Shown here one piece after another: positions 37,701 through 47,442 of a stretch of DNA of 64,000 nt (position 1 is the stretch's first letter; every line of letters starts with the position of its first letter). Made by a program: the position numbers and the translations under genes. This DNA comes from Bryobacter aggregatus MPL3 (GTDB lineage: Bacteria; Acidobacteriota; Terriglobia; Bryobacterales; Bryobacteraceae), in NCBI RefSeq assembly GCF_000702445.1, contig NZ_JNIF01000003.1, forward strand, positions 3,038,001 to 3,102,000, written 5' to 3'. A model generated the notes under the pieces. The model did no database searches and had not been told where the DNA came from. It saw only the letters and a list, made by a program, of their open reading frames with translations.

Positions 37701-40590
37701 TAAGAGAGGAAGTCGGCTGTTCGATCGAAAGCTCGGCGCTTGCGGCATGGATCGCATTCGTTCCAGTTGAGATTCCGACGAGAACCTGACTCGGATCTTC
37801 ACTCTCGACCCTGAATTTTCCTCGATATATAGGAGCGGTTTGGTTCGTTCTCAATCGACTCGAAAACGAGATCGAGGTGGTTTGACCTTTGTAGATAACG
37901 ATACGGTCTTGTGCGGCTGTGAGCCGGGCGGGAACGATCCGCATCTGCAAGGCGCCGATCGGGTAAACGGGGTAATTCGACGTCGCGGTGACTGTGACCA
38001 CGCCCGGCGCCAGGGGGGTGACGTCATAGTTGCTGGCGCTGTAGCTGGATGGCTCTTTGCTAATCGACGCCACGGAAGGGTCGGATACCTCAAATCGGAA
38101 CTGGGGCGCAGGCATCGATGGAGCCAGGTAGAACGATTGAAAGCTCGCATTCACCGTTCCATCGGGGCCGACGATTACGGGGAAAGTCGAAATCGTCCCT
38201 GCGCTCACGAGCATGTCCAGAACGGTTGGAACAGACACTGAATAGGAAAAGGCGCCCGTGCGGAGTTGCACGCGTCGAGTCGGAAATCCGGGCATGCTGA
38301 ACGTGACCGTCGTATCGCCGCTGTCCTGGAGTCCAACGAATTGCAGGCTGGCCGCGCCGCTATAGGTCGAAAGTAGAAAAGTTGCTTCGCCCTTGGTTTG
38401 GTCATTCAGCAGCACGCCGCCAACTGAGGGGTCTTCGACGCGTATCGTGATGGGATCCAGTTGCAGATTGGCCGACGATCGTAGCGATATGGTGGTGCGG
38501 GCTCCCTTGGCGACCCAAATCGTTTCCGGAATTTCAAGGGTTTGTGTCGTTACATCGGCAAGGAACGAGTCCACGCCGGAATCGAGTTTCATCTGCCAGG
38601 ATTTTTTGGTGGGCAGGTCGGGTGAAGTGGTTGTTCCAGCAAGCCTAAGCAAACCCGTCGAGGTCAAGTAGATGCCGTTGATCTCATCCTCGCCGGAGCC
38701 TCCAAAATAGCTGAGTTGATTCCATTCTCCCGAAGCCGTGATGTACCCGAAGAAGCCATCTTTAGAACCATTGAGCTTCGATTGCAGCGCGCCGCTGGTG
38801 GGAAGATCCGGACTGGTGGTAGAGCCGCCAAATGCGAAACCTCCTATTCCTGAGGTCAGTGTGCGGATGGACTCTGTGCCCGAGCCGCCAACATAGGTGA
38901 GATGAGTGGGGTCATAGGCGCCTGCACGATAGATCCCAAAAAACGCATCGACGCCGCCGCCCAAGCGCTCCTGTACGGCGTGGCGCACCGGGAGATCTGG
39001 AGAGGTCGTTTCCCCGGCAACTCCCAGCGCTCCGGAGAGGGTGCTGAGACCGAGAATGCGATCTTCTCCGCTGCCTCCGAGGCGTGTCGCGCCGATGAAT
39101 TGTGGTTCTATCGCCAAGCCAGAGCTCGTTGTTCCGGCAATGATATCGACCAGGAATGCATCGCTCGGTCCCGATAAGTCTCCAGCCACAGCCGGAAACA
39201 CCGGGGAGCGAGTCTCTCCTCCAAATCGAATGCTGTTCAACGGAGCGCCGGAATAGGCGATGGCGGAGGCGACATCATCCCCGCTTCCTCCCCAGTAAGT
39301 GGAGAACATCAATTTTGACAAGTCGGAGGCGGACACCGTCGAGACAAATGCATCTGTACCCCCTCCCTGTTCCCATTGGAATGCCTTTGCGACCGGAAAG
39401 TCGCTGGAGTCTGTGGAGCCGACCACCACAATGGAACCGTTCAAATAGAGGGATGCGTTTGCGCGGTCTGCTCCTGACCCTCCGATATATCGTCCGGACA
39501 TGGACATAGAAGACTGGATGCTTTGAGTCCAATAGCCCTGCAACGTAAGAACGAAGGCATCGGAGGGGCCCCCTCCATACTCGTTAACAAATTTTCTCGA
39601 TTCCAGCGAGAAATCTCTGCTCGAGGTAGTTCCGGTCAGAACCAAATAGGCGGTGGTGTAGCTGGATGCTGCGGACAGAGAGACCATCGTGGCCGATGCA
39701 ACCTCATCATCGCCAGACCCTCCAAAAACCATCGTGTATCCATTGAACAGGACGGTCCCAAGTTGCTGGGCTGCTGGCGTCGGACTGAGAAAGCGCACCA
39801 TGATGTCGCGCTGACGGCGCTTGGCGGGCGTCGCACCCAGTAAGGCGATGGAGGTGGTGGAGCCTGCCGCATAGCCGTTCCCGACAACGGTCAATCGATC
39901 ATCGCCCTCGCCTCCCAAGTAAGTGGCGAACTCAAGGACCGGATCAACGACCAACGGCAAATCGCGTCGATAAGTGTCTGCCTGAAAACAGAACTCGTTT
40001 GAACCGCAGGAATACAATCCACCGTTGACCGGCACCCGCCCAGCCGGAGTGTCCTGGTACAGCTGCGGCGCCAGTTGTGTCAGCTTGCGACTTCCCACAT
40101 TTGTCGCGAGCTGAGAGTCCTGCAACTGGAGCGGCTCGCTCGAACGCAGACGGATGCGCTTCGGGTCCGCGCCGGGATGCACGATGAAGTCATACTCCAG
40201 CTTTCCCGCAACTCGATAGAAGGTGAGGTCGATTCCGGGGTAGACTCCTTTGCGAATGATTCGCTCGTACTGCGGAGCATTCTCCACCCACTGCTTCGGG
40301 TCGCTTCCGGTCTTGTAGCTGATCGTTCTGCCGATCGGACCGACCTGCTCCCATTTGCCCGCTTGGATGCCTGGCAGCGTGATCGACAGCTCCTGCATGT
40401 CTCCGGCTTCGTCGGGCTGCAGGAGCCGGAACCCATCGGATCGAAACGAGACAAATCCCTGTCCTTGTCTCGAGAAGAATTCGATTTTCGGATCCACTTG
40501 GCCGAGGTTCTTTTCAAATGAGGCGTCCTTTGACGTCGTGCTCGCCAACATACATATTGCGGAGGCAAGAATTAGGGAGATGGTTTTCAT
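34717..40590 (-). CDS. Giant exported SBBP beta-propeller/Ig-like stalk protein (paralogue A)
   Basis: A 1,957-residue exported protein. A signal peptide (residues 1-20) is followed by a DUF7948-like module (about 24-215, FEKNLGQVDPKIEFFSRQ and YDFIVHPGADPKRI). Then come SBBP-type propeller repeats (about 220-690) with the recurring YxGGSGxD motif (YLGGEGDDR, FGGSGDDEV, YIGGSGADR, YWGGSGDDV, LGGSGEDRI, YVGGSGTES, YFGGSGEDE). The remaining 1,260 residues are repeated beta-sandwich-like segments with SxDPSxxxV and xAxGxxTVTxxS patterns, like bacterial Ig-like (Big) or invasin-type stalks. No sortase, type IX or autotransporter end is visible. It likely acts at the cell surface or outside, in adhesion or matrix roles; this is inference. 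It lies 16 bases after paralogue B's stop, same strand. No Shine-Dalgarno is visible. Confidence 0.88.
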   Translation of the reverse strand: MKTISLILASAICMLASTTSKDASFEKNLGQVDPKIEFFSRQGQGFVSFRSDGFRLLQPDEAGDMQELSITLPGIQAGKWEQVGPIGRTISYKTGSDPKQWVENAPQYERIIRKGVYPGIDLTFYRVAGKLEYDFIVHPGADPKRIRLRSSEPLQLQDSQLATNVGSRKLTQLAPQLYQDTPAGRVPVNGGLYSCGSNEFCFQADTYRRDLPLVVDPVLEFATYLGGEGDDRLTVVGNGYAAGSTTSIALLGATPAKRRQRDIMVRFLSPTPAAQQLGTVLFNGYTMVFGGSGDDEVASATMVSLSAASSYTTAYLVLTGTTSSRDFSLESRKFVNEYGGGPSDAFVLTLQGYWTQSIQSSMSMSGRYIGGSGADRANASLYLNGSIVVVGSTDSSDFPVAKAFQWEQGGGTDAFVSTVSASDLSKLMFSTYWGGSGDDVASAIAYSGAPLNSIRFGGETRSPVFPAVAGDLSGPSDAFLVDIIAGTTSSGLAIEPQFIGATRLGGSGEDRILGLSTLSGALGVAGETTSPDLPVRHAVQERLGGGVDAFFGIYRAGAYDPTHLTYVGGSGTESIRTLTSGIGGFAFGGSTTSPDLPTSGALQSKLNGSKDGFFGYITASGEWNQLSYFGGSGEDEINGIYLTSTGLLRLAGTTTSPDLPTKKSWQMKLDSGVDSFLADVTTQTLEIPETIWVAKGARTTISLRSSANLQLDPITIRVEDPSVGGVLLNDQTKGEATFLLSTYSGAASLQFVGLQDSGDTTVTFSMPGFPTRRVQLRTGAFSYSVSVPTVLDMLVSAGTISTFPVIVGPDGTVNASFQSFYLAPSMPAPQFRFEVSDPSVASISKEPSSYSASNYDVTPLAPGVVTVTATSNYPVYPIGALQMRIVPARLTAAQDRIVIYKGQTTSISFSSRLRTNQTAPIYRGKFRVESEDPSQVLVGISTGTNAIHAASAELSIEQPTSSLNLFVKGVASEGSTRVRLQSDLFEEDIWVQVDLRKVRVEFSGGTNSTGGPADGVQAPPNVDFYLAAKFFFDGEKTNLNPYPYPTAKALSSNPEVIKTNANSSPIANSFGPFRGLAKGKATLTVSMDDESFYAPEPIEVTIRDNPPVEISIPAVTVGKDLRQSVGFSVPNYAKETMKITVDDASLVQLANSSAQEYSSSLTLGNRDSSIYFNFDVIGLAAAGETTVRVKIDNRQEFSFPVRLAPSGFAFTTTQIESFVFGYMNDSVRVTSYLLDPETGIPMLAQAIRPGLSAIVKLSSDPKYVALSKDQCMLLSPATYCIVTPILASAGDSEIVLAPVQGFSVPSRRTRLSMQIRTASLTSSSNYAVKDMLVQSRMTIEGSPKNSVTLTSLDPSKFLLSNSPNDPGKTSIQVSSSADFYFHGLTEEGSGSLRMQSDQAEESVVRIYMRSALLAMNLNSYAGTPQLKVRTNTPVTWSASITTPDRFATAGPRPGVGEISLQISNSNPGALKVTPSGVFKPGVGYLNVKLDALAPGEADLKFEIRPPGNPVSVAGPYRVTTQKAALTMPPSIVSRGIWSALSVQVETGGSGPADNAILSVRSLDPSKLVLRRSTGNSAASLNVVWNANTQNSEVFYAEALAFEGTVEIEYTLASYETGRTTLYLNNSYFQFSEYGSPDRMSLALGQEARSSVRIYPIPRPELSKIISGSGYGSLYPAMDPLLFLLESSNPKVVSVSSARNLNYGQSDFIITAVGEGTATLRIGVPEGFAAAPPALDRALTVTVSLPSIPISSGALTAYYNSTTSSYISSGLKNVVTVRSLKPASLLLSRTNKVLPAASLTIEPGASTSFYLHGLASSGSTQLLFSAPGYLDTVQEVRFAQTGFVLSDAMYSSNTITIPVGQKRKMEIVFTSVDSEGRSAGRLWDGLRPGASPVHLSASSSELGVLKLPAQTVVFAPGESTKEIEIEGLKPGSTVLELTTPEGFATPSIRSILVRVTAP

Positions 40591-40606
40591 CGGGATATAT
40601 ATCTAC

Positions 40607-43600
40607 TTAGCGAACGTTGATCAGAGATTCGATTGTTTGCGCGGGAGCCGTTCCAAACGCCGGAACGGAAATGCGGAGTACCACTGCACCGGCCCCACTA
40701 AGATCCAGTTTCAGATTTTTGATCGAGTCACCTGGCATCCATGTGACTTTGGAATCGCGAAACTTGGCAATGCCCGGCGCTGAGGTGGAAAGGGTCATTT
40801 CAATTGGTCCAATCAACGGACTCAATCCCGCGCAGGAGTAATTGCACCCCAGTTGGAGAGGAAGCTCCACTGTGCCCTGCGTCAGACTCACTTGGGAGAT
40901 TCTGGAGGCATCGGCGAAGAAGGTAGCATCTACGGCAGACAGCACTACCTTACCGTCGGTATAGCCAGGGGAACTGAGATACAGTTCGCCGTTTTTTGCA
41001 TCATTGCTGAGTGCCACGTAAACTTCTAGTTGTCGATAGGCGGAAGGTTGCACACTGAGTTCCGTGGCCAGGGCGGTCGTGGCGCTGGATCCCAGTCGGA
41101 AGCCACTCTCGGGACTGACCCGAAGCTTTACCATTTCTCTCGAGGAAGACGGCAGGCTGATGCTCATGAGCGAGACTGTCCCACGTCCAAAGGATCGGGG
41201 ATAGCCCTCGAAGCTCCAGGGGATGACTCGAATGGTCTGCGGCGTAGCCAGGACCTCTAAGTCCGCCGGCCCTTCCACGGACACTTCGGCCTCGCCGACG
41301 CTGTTGAATTGGATCGGAACCGAAGCATACAGGCCGTTTGAATTGATGACTCCCCGATTTCCGGACGGGAAGGAAACGACGTCTTCGCGACTCGAACGAA
41401 TGCGGAACTCCAGATCGCGCCCAGGCAGTGGGCGCAGCCCCCCCCCTGCCGACTTCGCGTAGTTCGGAATATACTCGATCCGAAGCTGAAGAGCCTGGCC
41501 GGCTTCTCCGATGTGATAAGGCGTGGACCAATTCGAAGAAGACCATCCGAGCGCCAGGGGTTCCTGGTAGACGGAGAAGGTCTGAGGCTCCCATCCATCC
41601 CGTTCCAAGCTGACCTCGTATCTTGCCGAGCTATTTTCCTTCATCACCGCCTGGAGGTAGACGCTTCCGTCACTCGCCAGAGAGGCGCTCTCGGTCCCGA
41701 TGCTTGTGCCGGTCGATGAAACGAGCAGGGCGTCCGGGTTCAAGGAGCGAATCTTGATTCCATTGGGTAGGGAATAGGTTCCCTCAATCCGAAACGAGAC
41801 ACGACTCTCGAAGCCTCGCCCCACCAGCAGCCATCCGTTGGCGGAGAGTGTCCCTTGGCGGACATTGATCTTTGCTTTCGAGGCCGGAGTGGCCGTATAT
41901 CCTTCCGGCTGATCGATCTCCAGGTAAGTTGTGCCAGCGGATAATGCTGAAAAGTTGACGGTCAATCCATTGAAGGAGTCTGAGGGGAAGCGTACGACGG
42001 GGCTGGGGCCCTCGACTTGCACGATCTCCGGAGCCGCGCTGCGGATTCGCAGGAGGAATGGCTCCGTTTCGGGAGTCAGGGTAACCGGGCCGACGTAATT
42101 GGAGCCCAATGTTTCTACTTCTCCAGAGACAGGATCGATGGGGGCGATGAGCATCCTGAGAGAGCCCCGCACGTTTGCGCCGGGCTGTTCCAAGCTGAGT
42201 TCTGCGCCGGGCAATCTTTGCCCGCTGCTGGACTCGGTGCGAAACACGATCGTCGCGGGGCCCACACGAACCGGAATTCTCATCGAAGGCCCTGCCGTGG
42301 ATTCGACCAGGATTTCCGTTTCTCCAGTTCGTTGACGAGCCTGGATATAGATCGGGTTGTAGGAAGAGTAATTCGACTTTACCTGAACCGATTCTTTTCC
42401 CATTGCGCCGGGCTGTGTCGAAATCAAAATCAGACTGGGGTCCAAAGAACGCAATTGGAACTCTGCTCCCGGGAAATTCGGGAACAGGCTCCATCCGACC
42501 TGCAGATTCGGAGCGAGGATCACGGGGCGTAACGACGAACTCATCCCTGCCGGATTTCCTCCGCTGATGAGGCGAACGGCAAGCTCCGGCATTGCTAACG
42601 TTTTGGTCTTCTCAAAGATGCGGATGGTCACTTCACCGCTTCCCATACATTGGATGGGGAGCTGGAAGGCCTTTCCGTAGGTTGGTTTCACCGTTTCGGT
42701 TGCTGTGCAAATCTGTGGATCAGAAGAATTGGCGCCGAATGTGATCGGCCGCGGGTTAGAGAAGGCGCCGCTAACCAACTTCCCTCCGTCATCTCCCTCA
42801 ATGCTCACGGTCAACGAGATCGTTGACGCCGTGATCCTCACCGGGGAAAGCTCGGTTGTCATGCGAGCGCTGATGATGCGGACTGGAATTTCCAGACCAT
42901 TGAGGAACGAATCTGTGAAGCGAAGCATCGTCCTGTCTCCCACCTTCCCCAGGGCGCGGATGACGACGGAGGTCGAAGCGGTGGGTAGCGGCAACACCGT
43001 CGCCGTGATTTGGTTGTTCGACACAAACTCGGCCACTCCCGGATTGGAATATTCGTAGCGGAGATTCCGGGTTGGCATCGCCGTCGCAAATTCCGTGAGG
43101 AAGGTGACCTGACTCTCCATTCCTTCCGGAATCAGGATCTCAGGGCCTCCCGTGTAGATCGATTGCGGGACAACGGTAAAGTCAGCCCAGACGTAGGGGG
43201 AGGCGAACTTTTGAGAGGGGAGGGACAGCGAGCAGCGTGCCGGACCTGTCTGAGAGAAGGTCATCTCGGTTTTGGAAGAATCAAAAGAGACAATCCGTCC
43301 TCGCGTGCATTGGAAATCAAGGAACGGGACCTCAGGCGCCAGGGGCGCGCTTGCGAGGCTCAGCACATCGGACATGGGATGGATCGCTACGAATGACAAC
43401 GAAAGACTTTGGGTGCTCAGTACGGGAACTCGTGGATTGATATTGATTCGCGCCGAGCTGGGTACGACAGTCAAGTCCAGGGTGTAGGTGACGCCCTTTG
43501 CCTCGGAAAAGATCAGACGGGTGCTTCCAGACTTTCCGATCGCCTGGATGAAATAGGTGTTCGCTCCGTAGGTTCCTGCCGGCGACTCGACTACGATCGA

Positions 43601-46342
43601 AGGCTGGCCCGCTTCGAAATTCGTCCGGCTCACCAGAATGAGCGACGGGTCTTCGCTCGTAATGGTGACCTCGCCAATTCCCGAGCGGAAGTAGCTGGTG
43701 GAAGTCAGGCCGCCCAGCACCGTAGCCCGGTTGGAAAGACGGCTCGGGTCGTTTTCGCTCGCGGCCGCTGTCCAGACTCGAATCTTTTGGACTGCTCCGG
43801 TGGCGAAGTACGGGGAGCTAGGAATGAGTTCGTAATTGCCCACCTTTTGCAATTCCAGGTTTCGCGTCAATTGCAGGTTGGGGGTAAGGTCCGGACGGAC
43901 CCGCACAGCCGATTCATCACTGGAGACGAAGCTGATCGTCGGCTCCAGGCCAGCGCGCGGTCTCTGTGTTTCGCTGGGAAGCGACGTATCGGGATCGATG
44001 GGCTTGAGCTCGATAGTACTGGAAATGCTACTCCCTACGAATCCCGTCAACTGCGGCTCGCGTGGATAGATCGCGCTGGGCACGACCTGCACCCGCAAGC
44101 GACGCTCGGGAATTCCTGGAGCGCTCAGAATAATTTCCGTACTGCCTTCGCCGCCCATCGAATGGACTGCGAAGTTCCCGGGCTGGTTGTAGTTGAGCGG
44201 CTGTCCCACCTTGTAGAGAAAGAAGCTGGAGAATGGCTCTTTCGTCGATTGGTCCCCGTATCCCAACTTCACGAGTTCGGGATTGGCGGATTCGACACGG
44301 ACGGTTCCGACGACGCTGGAATCCAAAACCGATTGGAGGGTCACGGTCGTCTGCAGGTTGTTGCCCAGGATGATGTCTGGCGCACTCAGGATCGGCGCAC
44401 GAAGACGAAGCAGAAAGGCGTCATTGCCGCCGCCAGGCTGGGGAGAATCGAGCAAAAGTTCTGGCTGTAAGGCGGACACCCAATCCGATTGATCGGTGAT
44501 GCCAGCCAGATGGAGAGGGCCGGAGATCTCCATCTGTGCTGCGTAGTGGATTCGATCCTTACCCGGTCCTCCTATGCGCGCGCCCCAGTACGGACGAAGT
44601 GTGGAATCAAAGGTGGCGAGTACCCCGTCCAACCCTCCATGCGCGGCCGTCAAGCTGGAGGGGGGCATGGGTAGATCTTTCGAATCAGAAGACCCGGAAA
44701 GCAACAGATCTCCCACATAAGCCGAGACGTGCTCTACGCGATCCGCGCCGCCCCCGCCCCAATAAGTGGCATGGGTCAGTTTTGTTCCATTAGAGCTGAA
44801 GCGAAGCAGGAAGCCGTCCGTCGCTCCACCGCCGTAAGCTTCCTGAGATGCCTGGAGGAGAGTGAGGTTGTGAGAATTCGTGGTTCCGGCTACGAACAGC
44901 CCATGTCCGGCCAGAGAAATCATTCCGGCGACCTCTTCGTTCGCCGACCCGCCGTAGGCGCCCTGCCATTGCAGTTCGGGTAGGCCCGAGGTGAATCGTA
45001 CCAATCCAATCCAGGCGTCTCTTGCCCCACTCGGGCGGTGCCACTCCGGGTGTGGACCCGCCATATCCGCGGTCTCCGTGTCCCCGGCAAACAGGATTTC
45101 GCCTTTTGTCGCATCGAGAAGATGAATACTCCGGATGTGATCCTTCCCATTGCCTTCTCCGATCCAGTAGAGGTCCTGATTGCCAGTCAATGCGACAAAT
45201 CCGCGGGAGCCCGGGCGGCCGGACAGCTCGATGTCGCCGGCATAATAAAGTCGCGAATCGTAAGTCCGGGTGCTCACTACCGCCGTGATCCGCTCCGTAT
45301 GTTCCGTCGACATCATGCGCGGGGCGAAGCGGCCCTGCTCATCAAAGCTGAGAATCAGTCCGTCACTTTCGCCACCTCCGTAATACCAGTTGGCAATGGG
45401 GAGATCGCGCGAGTTTGTCCATCCTCCGACATACTGAGCCCTGGAAGCATTGGGGAAAAGCTCCAGCGCCACGGCGGGATTCAGCTCCTCGTCTCCACTC
45501 CCGCCCCAAAACACTGTCCGATAGCCATTCCCACCTTGGTAATAACGAACAAAGACATCGGAGCCGCTCCGTCTTCCGTCTCCTTCCCAGGACTGCGAGC
45601 GCGTCGTCCCCACGACATAGTTGGCGGTCACCAGGGCCACTTTCTCCTCGCCCTCGCCGCCAATCACACCAGCGATCTCGATCACCGGATCAATCCGCAC
45701 TGCTCCTTTGAGCGTCCCATCCAGGCGAAAGCGGGCCCGATTCTCTGATTGTGCGAGGAGTGCCCCAGGATACTCCTTGCTGCCCTGAAAGAAACGCGGT
45801 AAGTGCTGCGTCCAGCGCACGCCGCCCAGGCTGGCCTCGACCCGCCCATCGGCCCGAAACGCCACCGGCACCCCTTGCCATTGCAGTTCAATCGAAGCAA
45901 TGCGATCGGCCCGATCGAGCAGGAAATCATACTCGATTTTCCCGTTGCTCCAATACACAATCCAGTCCACGCCAGGAACTGCATTTTTCATGCGCAGGCG
46001 CGCGAACTTCGGTGCATCCGTCACCCAGCGGCTGGGGTCTTTCCCTATCTGATAGCTCACCGTTTCTCCGGTGGCTTGCTCTCCCACCCACTTCCCCTTT
46101 GCGCCAAGAAGCGAGAGGGAAAGAACACTGCCATCTGCTGCGGCAAAGTCCAGCGACGAGTCTCCGGCCCGTAAAATCAAGGAACCCTGTCTTGTTACAA
46201 ACTGTGCACCAGACTGGCTTTGTCCTTGGTTTTGCTCAAAACCACGAAGGGGAACTCCCTTATTGGTCGCGCCAAAACAGACAGGAAGATAGCTCAACAA
46301 GATGAGAATGGGAAAAACTCTGTAAGGAAGCAATTCCTCCAT
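40607..46342 (-). CDS. Giant exported SBBP beta-propeller/Ig-like stalk protein (paralogue B)
   Basis: About 1,911 residues with the same plan as paralogue A: a signal peptide (YRVFPILILLSYLPVCFGA), a DUF7948-like module (FEQNQGQSQSGAQFVTRQ; VDWIVYWSNGKIEYDFLL), propeller repeats with degenerate GG motifs (IGGEGEEKV, WGGSGDEELN, YGGSANEEV, YWGGGGADRV, IGGPGKDRI) and a very long beta-rich stalk (about residues 660-1911, for example SNPGVAEFVSNNQITATVLP). I chose ATG at 46342; a TTG nine codons upstream (46369) is open, but adds an unlikely N-terminus. TTTAGG directly abuts the ATG, so the start is uncertain. Being first in the pair, it probably drives the transcript for paralogue A. Sequence is clearly related to A but far from identical, so the duplication is old. 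Confidence 0.86.
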   Translation of the reverse strand: MEELLPYRVFPILILLSYLPVCFGATNKGVPLRGFEQNQGQSQSGAQFVTRQGSLILRAGDSSLDFAAADGSVLSLSLLGAKGKWVGEQATGETVSYQIGKDPSRWVTDAPKFARLRMKNAVPGVDWIVYWSNGKIEYDFLLDRADRIASIELQWQGVPVAFRADGRVEASLGGVRWTQHLPRFFQGSKEYPGALLAQSENRARFRLDGTLKGAVRIDPVIEIAGVIGGEGEEKVALVTANYVVGTTRSQSWEGDGRRSGSDVFVRYYQGGNGYRTVFWGGSGDEELNPAVALELFPNASRAQYVGGWTNSRDLPIANWYYGGGESDGLILSFDEQGRFAPRMMSTEHTERITAVVSTRTYDSRLYYAGDIELSGRPGSRGFVALTGNQDLYWIGEGNGKDHIRSIHLLDATKGEILFAGDTETADMAGPHPEWHRPSGARDAWIGLVRFTSGLPELQWQGAYGGSANEEVAGMISLAGHGLFVAGTTNSHNLTLLQASQEAYGGGATDGFLLRFSSNGTKLTHATYWGGGGADRVEHVSAYVGDLLLSGSSDSKDLPMPPSSLTAAHGGLDGVLATFDSTLRPYWGARIGGPGKDRIHYAAQMEISGPLHLAGITDQSDWVSALQPELLLDSPQPGGGNDAFLLRLRAPILSAPDIILGNNLQTTVTLQSVLDSSVVGTVRVESANPELVKLGYGDQSTKEPFSSFFLYKVGQPLNYNQPGNFAVHSMGGEGSTEIILSAPGIPERRLRVQVVPSAIYPREPQLTGFVGSSISSTIELKPIDPDTSLPSETQRPRAGLEPTISFVSSDESAVRVRPDLTPNLQLTRNLELQKVGNYELIPSSPYFATGAVQKIRVWTAAASENDPSRLSNRATVLGGLTSTSYFRSGIGEVTITSEDPSLILVSRTNFEAGQPSIVVESPAGTYGANTYFIQAIGKSGSTRLIFSEAKGVTYTLDLTVVPSSARININPRVPVLSTQSLSLSFVAIHPMSDVLSLASAPLAPEVPFLDFQCTRGRIVSFDSSKTEMTFSQTGPARCSLSLPSQKFASPYVWADFTVVPQSIYTGGPEILIPEGMESQVTFLTEFATAMPTRNLRYEYSNPGVAEFVSNNQITATVLPLPTASTSVVIRALGKVGDRTMLRFTDSFLNGLEIPVRIISARMTTELSPVRITASTISLTVSIEGDDGGKLVSGAFSNPRPITFGANSSDPQICTATETVKPTYGKAFQLPIQCMGSGEVTIRIFEKTKTLAMPELAVRLISGGNPAGMSSSLRPVILAPNLQVGWSLFPNFPGAEFQLRSLDPSLILISTQPGAMGKESVQVKSNYSSYNPIYIQARQRTGETEILVESTAGPSMRIPVRVGPATIVFRTESSSGQRLPGAELSLEQPGANVRGSLRMLIAPIDPVSGEVETLGSNYVGPVTLTPETEPFLLRIRSAAPEIVQVEGPSPVVRFPSDSFNGLTVNFSALSAGTTYLEIDQPEGYTATPASKAKINVRQGTLSANGWLLVGRGFESRVSFRIEGTYSLPNGIKIRSLNPDALLVSSTGTSIGTESASLASDGSVYLQAVMKENSSARYEVSLERDGWEPQTFSVYQEPLALGWSSSNWSTPYHIGEAGQALQLRIEYIPNYAKSAGGGLRPLPGRDLEFRIRSSREDVVSFPSGNRGVINSNGLYASVPIQFNSVGEAEVSVEGPADLEVLATPQTIRVIPWSFEGYPRSFGRGTVSLMSISLPSSSREMVKLRVSPESGFRLGSSATTALATELSVQPSAYRQLEVYVALSNDAKNGELYLSSPGYTDGKVVLSAVDATFFADASRISQVSLTQGTVELPLQLGCNYSCAGLSPLIGPIEMTLSTSAPGIAKFRDSKVTWMPGDSIKNLKLDLSGAGAVVLRISVPAFGTAPAQTIESLINVR

Positions 46343-46407
46343 CCTAAACGTTGAATTGAAGAAACTCAATTTAACAATTTCAGAGATAGTCCTCGTATTT
46401 GAAGGAG

Positions 46408-46992
46408 CTAGTTTTTGATCCGGCGCCAGATGAGTAGATAAAGACCAACCATGGAACAGGCGATCGCTGCGCAGCCCACTCCAGCGGTTGCGCCGAAGAG
46501 CGGATCCATCAAGGTGGGTGCAAATCCGGATTTTGCCGCCATCAGGCCAGTGAAACCGTTCAACGGAATTCCCAGCGCCAGCCCGCCCATGACCAGTAAG
46601 ATATCGAAGCTCTCGCTATCCTGCACATTCTGCAGGGCCACTCCCAGAAGCAGTCCCACCAGTCCGAGAAAGGCGGGGTGGGCAAGTTGCAGAAACGAAC
46701 CCACCATCAATACGGCGCCAAGTAGCGGCATCACCCATTTCAACCCCAGGCGGCGAGGTTGGGGTGTCAGCGCCAGCACGGCGAGCACCAGAAATTTTCC
46801 ATGGAAAAAGACATGGTCGAAGAACCAATACAGCAACGCGCCACCTCGGGCATCGGGCGGCCCGGGCACGATCCGGCGCAATCCTTCTGTCAGGATCAGG
46901 CCTGCGATGGCGATTCCTGCCAGAGTGCGCCACTTCACCGTCTCATTCGCTGTTTTTTCCAAGCCGTCCCACTCCTCCCAATTCCATTCCAC
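46408..46992 (-). CDS. Multi-helix membrane protein of unknown function
   Basis: A 194-residue protein with a charged N-terminus (MEWNWEEWDGLEKTANETVK) and five or so hydrophobic helices (LAGIAIAGLILTEGL, FFHGKFLVLAVLAL, VMPLLGAVLMVGSFLQL, FLGLVGLLLGVALQ, LLVMGGLALGIPLNGF, and a final GCAAIACSMVGLYLLI). The FFDHVFFHGKFLVLAVLAL stretch faintly recalls the FxGKFxxLFSLLFG motif of DUF418/YeiB acyltransferase-like proteins, but without catalytic residues, so no function is called. It is on the same strand as the giant genes and 65 bases upstream of paralogue B, so it could be co-transcribed with them. Confidence 0.7.
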   Translation of the reverse strand: MEWNWEEWDGLEKTANETVKWRTLAGIAIAGLILTEGLRRIVPGPPDARGGALLYWFFDHVFFHGKFLVLAVLALTPQPRRLGLKWVMPLLGAVLMVGSFLQLAHPAFLGLVGLLLGVALQNVQDSESFDILLVMGGLALGIPLNGFTGLMAAKSGFAPTLMDPLFGATAGVGCAAIACSMVGLYLLIWRRIKN

Positions 46993-47057
46993 TGGTTCAA
47001 TATCAGGTTAAAGGCTGAAGCTCCACCTAGAGAGCGGATTTGCTCCTTTTCCATGCA

Positions 47058-47423
47058 ATGATTCTAGAGAGTTTCCCCTTGGATCGTACTCACACTATTT
47101 TCATTTGGATGATGTTTCTTCTGGCTGCCAACACGGGCGTCTTATTGACGCTGCTGCGGGAGCGAATCGCGTTTCGTGCGGTCCGGGACGAGATCGCGCG
47201 CTTGCTGCCTCCTGGCTACGATCCTCGCCGTCTCGATTATCCCTATCTGTTTTCTTTCCTGACTCCGCCGGCTTGGCGTGACGCTTTGCGAGCGCATGAG
47301 TCGCAATTTCCCGATCATCGTCCCCGTCTGGCTTGGCAACGCTTTCTCAAGCTCCGCACGATCCTGATGCTGGGCGAAATTGCTGTCATCTTTGCCTTCG
47401 TGGTTTGGATGTTGATAGGGTAA
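47058..47423 (+). CDS. Small membrane protein of unknown function
   Basis: A 121-residue protein with two predicted membrane helices, one near the N-terminus ([19 protein letters not shown]) and one at the C-terminus ([20 protein letters not shown]). Between them is a soluble stretch of about 70 residues rich in Arg, Pro and aromatic residues ([22 protein letters not shown]). I chose ATG 47058; a TTG 18 bases upstream (47040) is also open. No family was recognised. It lies between a divergently transcribed membrane protein gene and the KDG kinase gene 19 bases downstream on the same strand, so it may be co-transcribed with the latter. Confidence 0.6.
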   Translation: MILESFPLDRTHTIFIWMMFLLAANTGVLLTLLRERIAFRAVRDEIARLLPPGYDPRRLDYPYLFSFLTPPAWRDALRAHESQFPDHRPRLAWQRFLKLRTILMLGEIAVIFAFVVWMLIG

Positions 47424-47442
47424 AATCGAAAGTCTGCACTCT

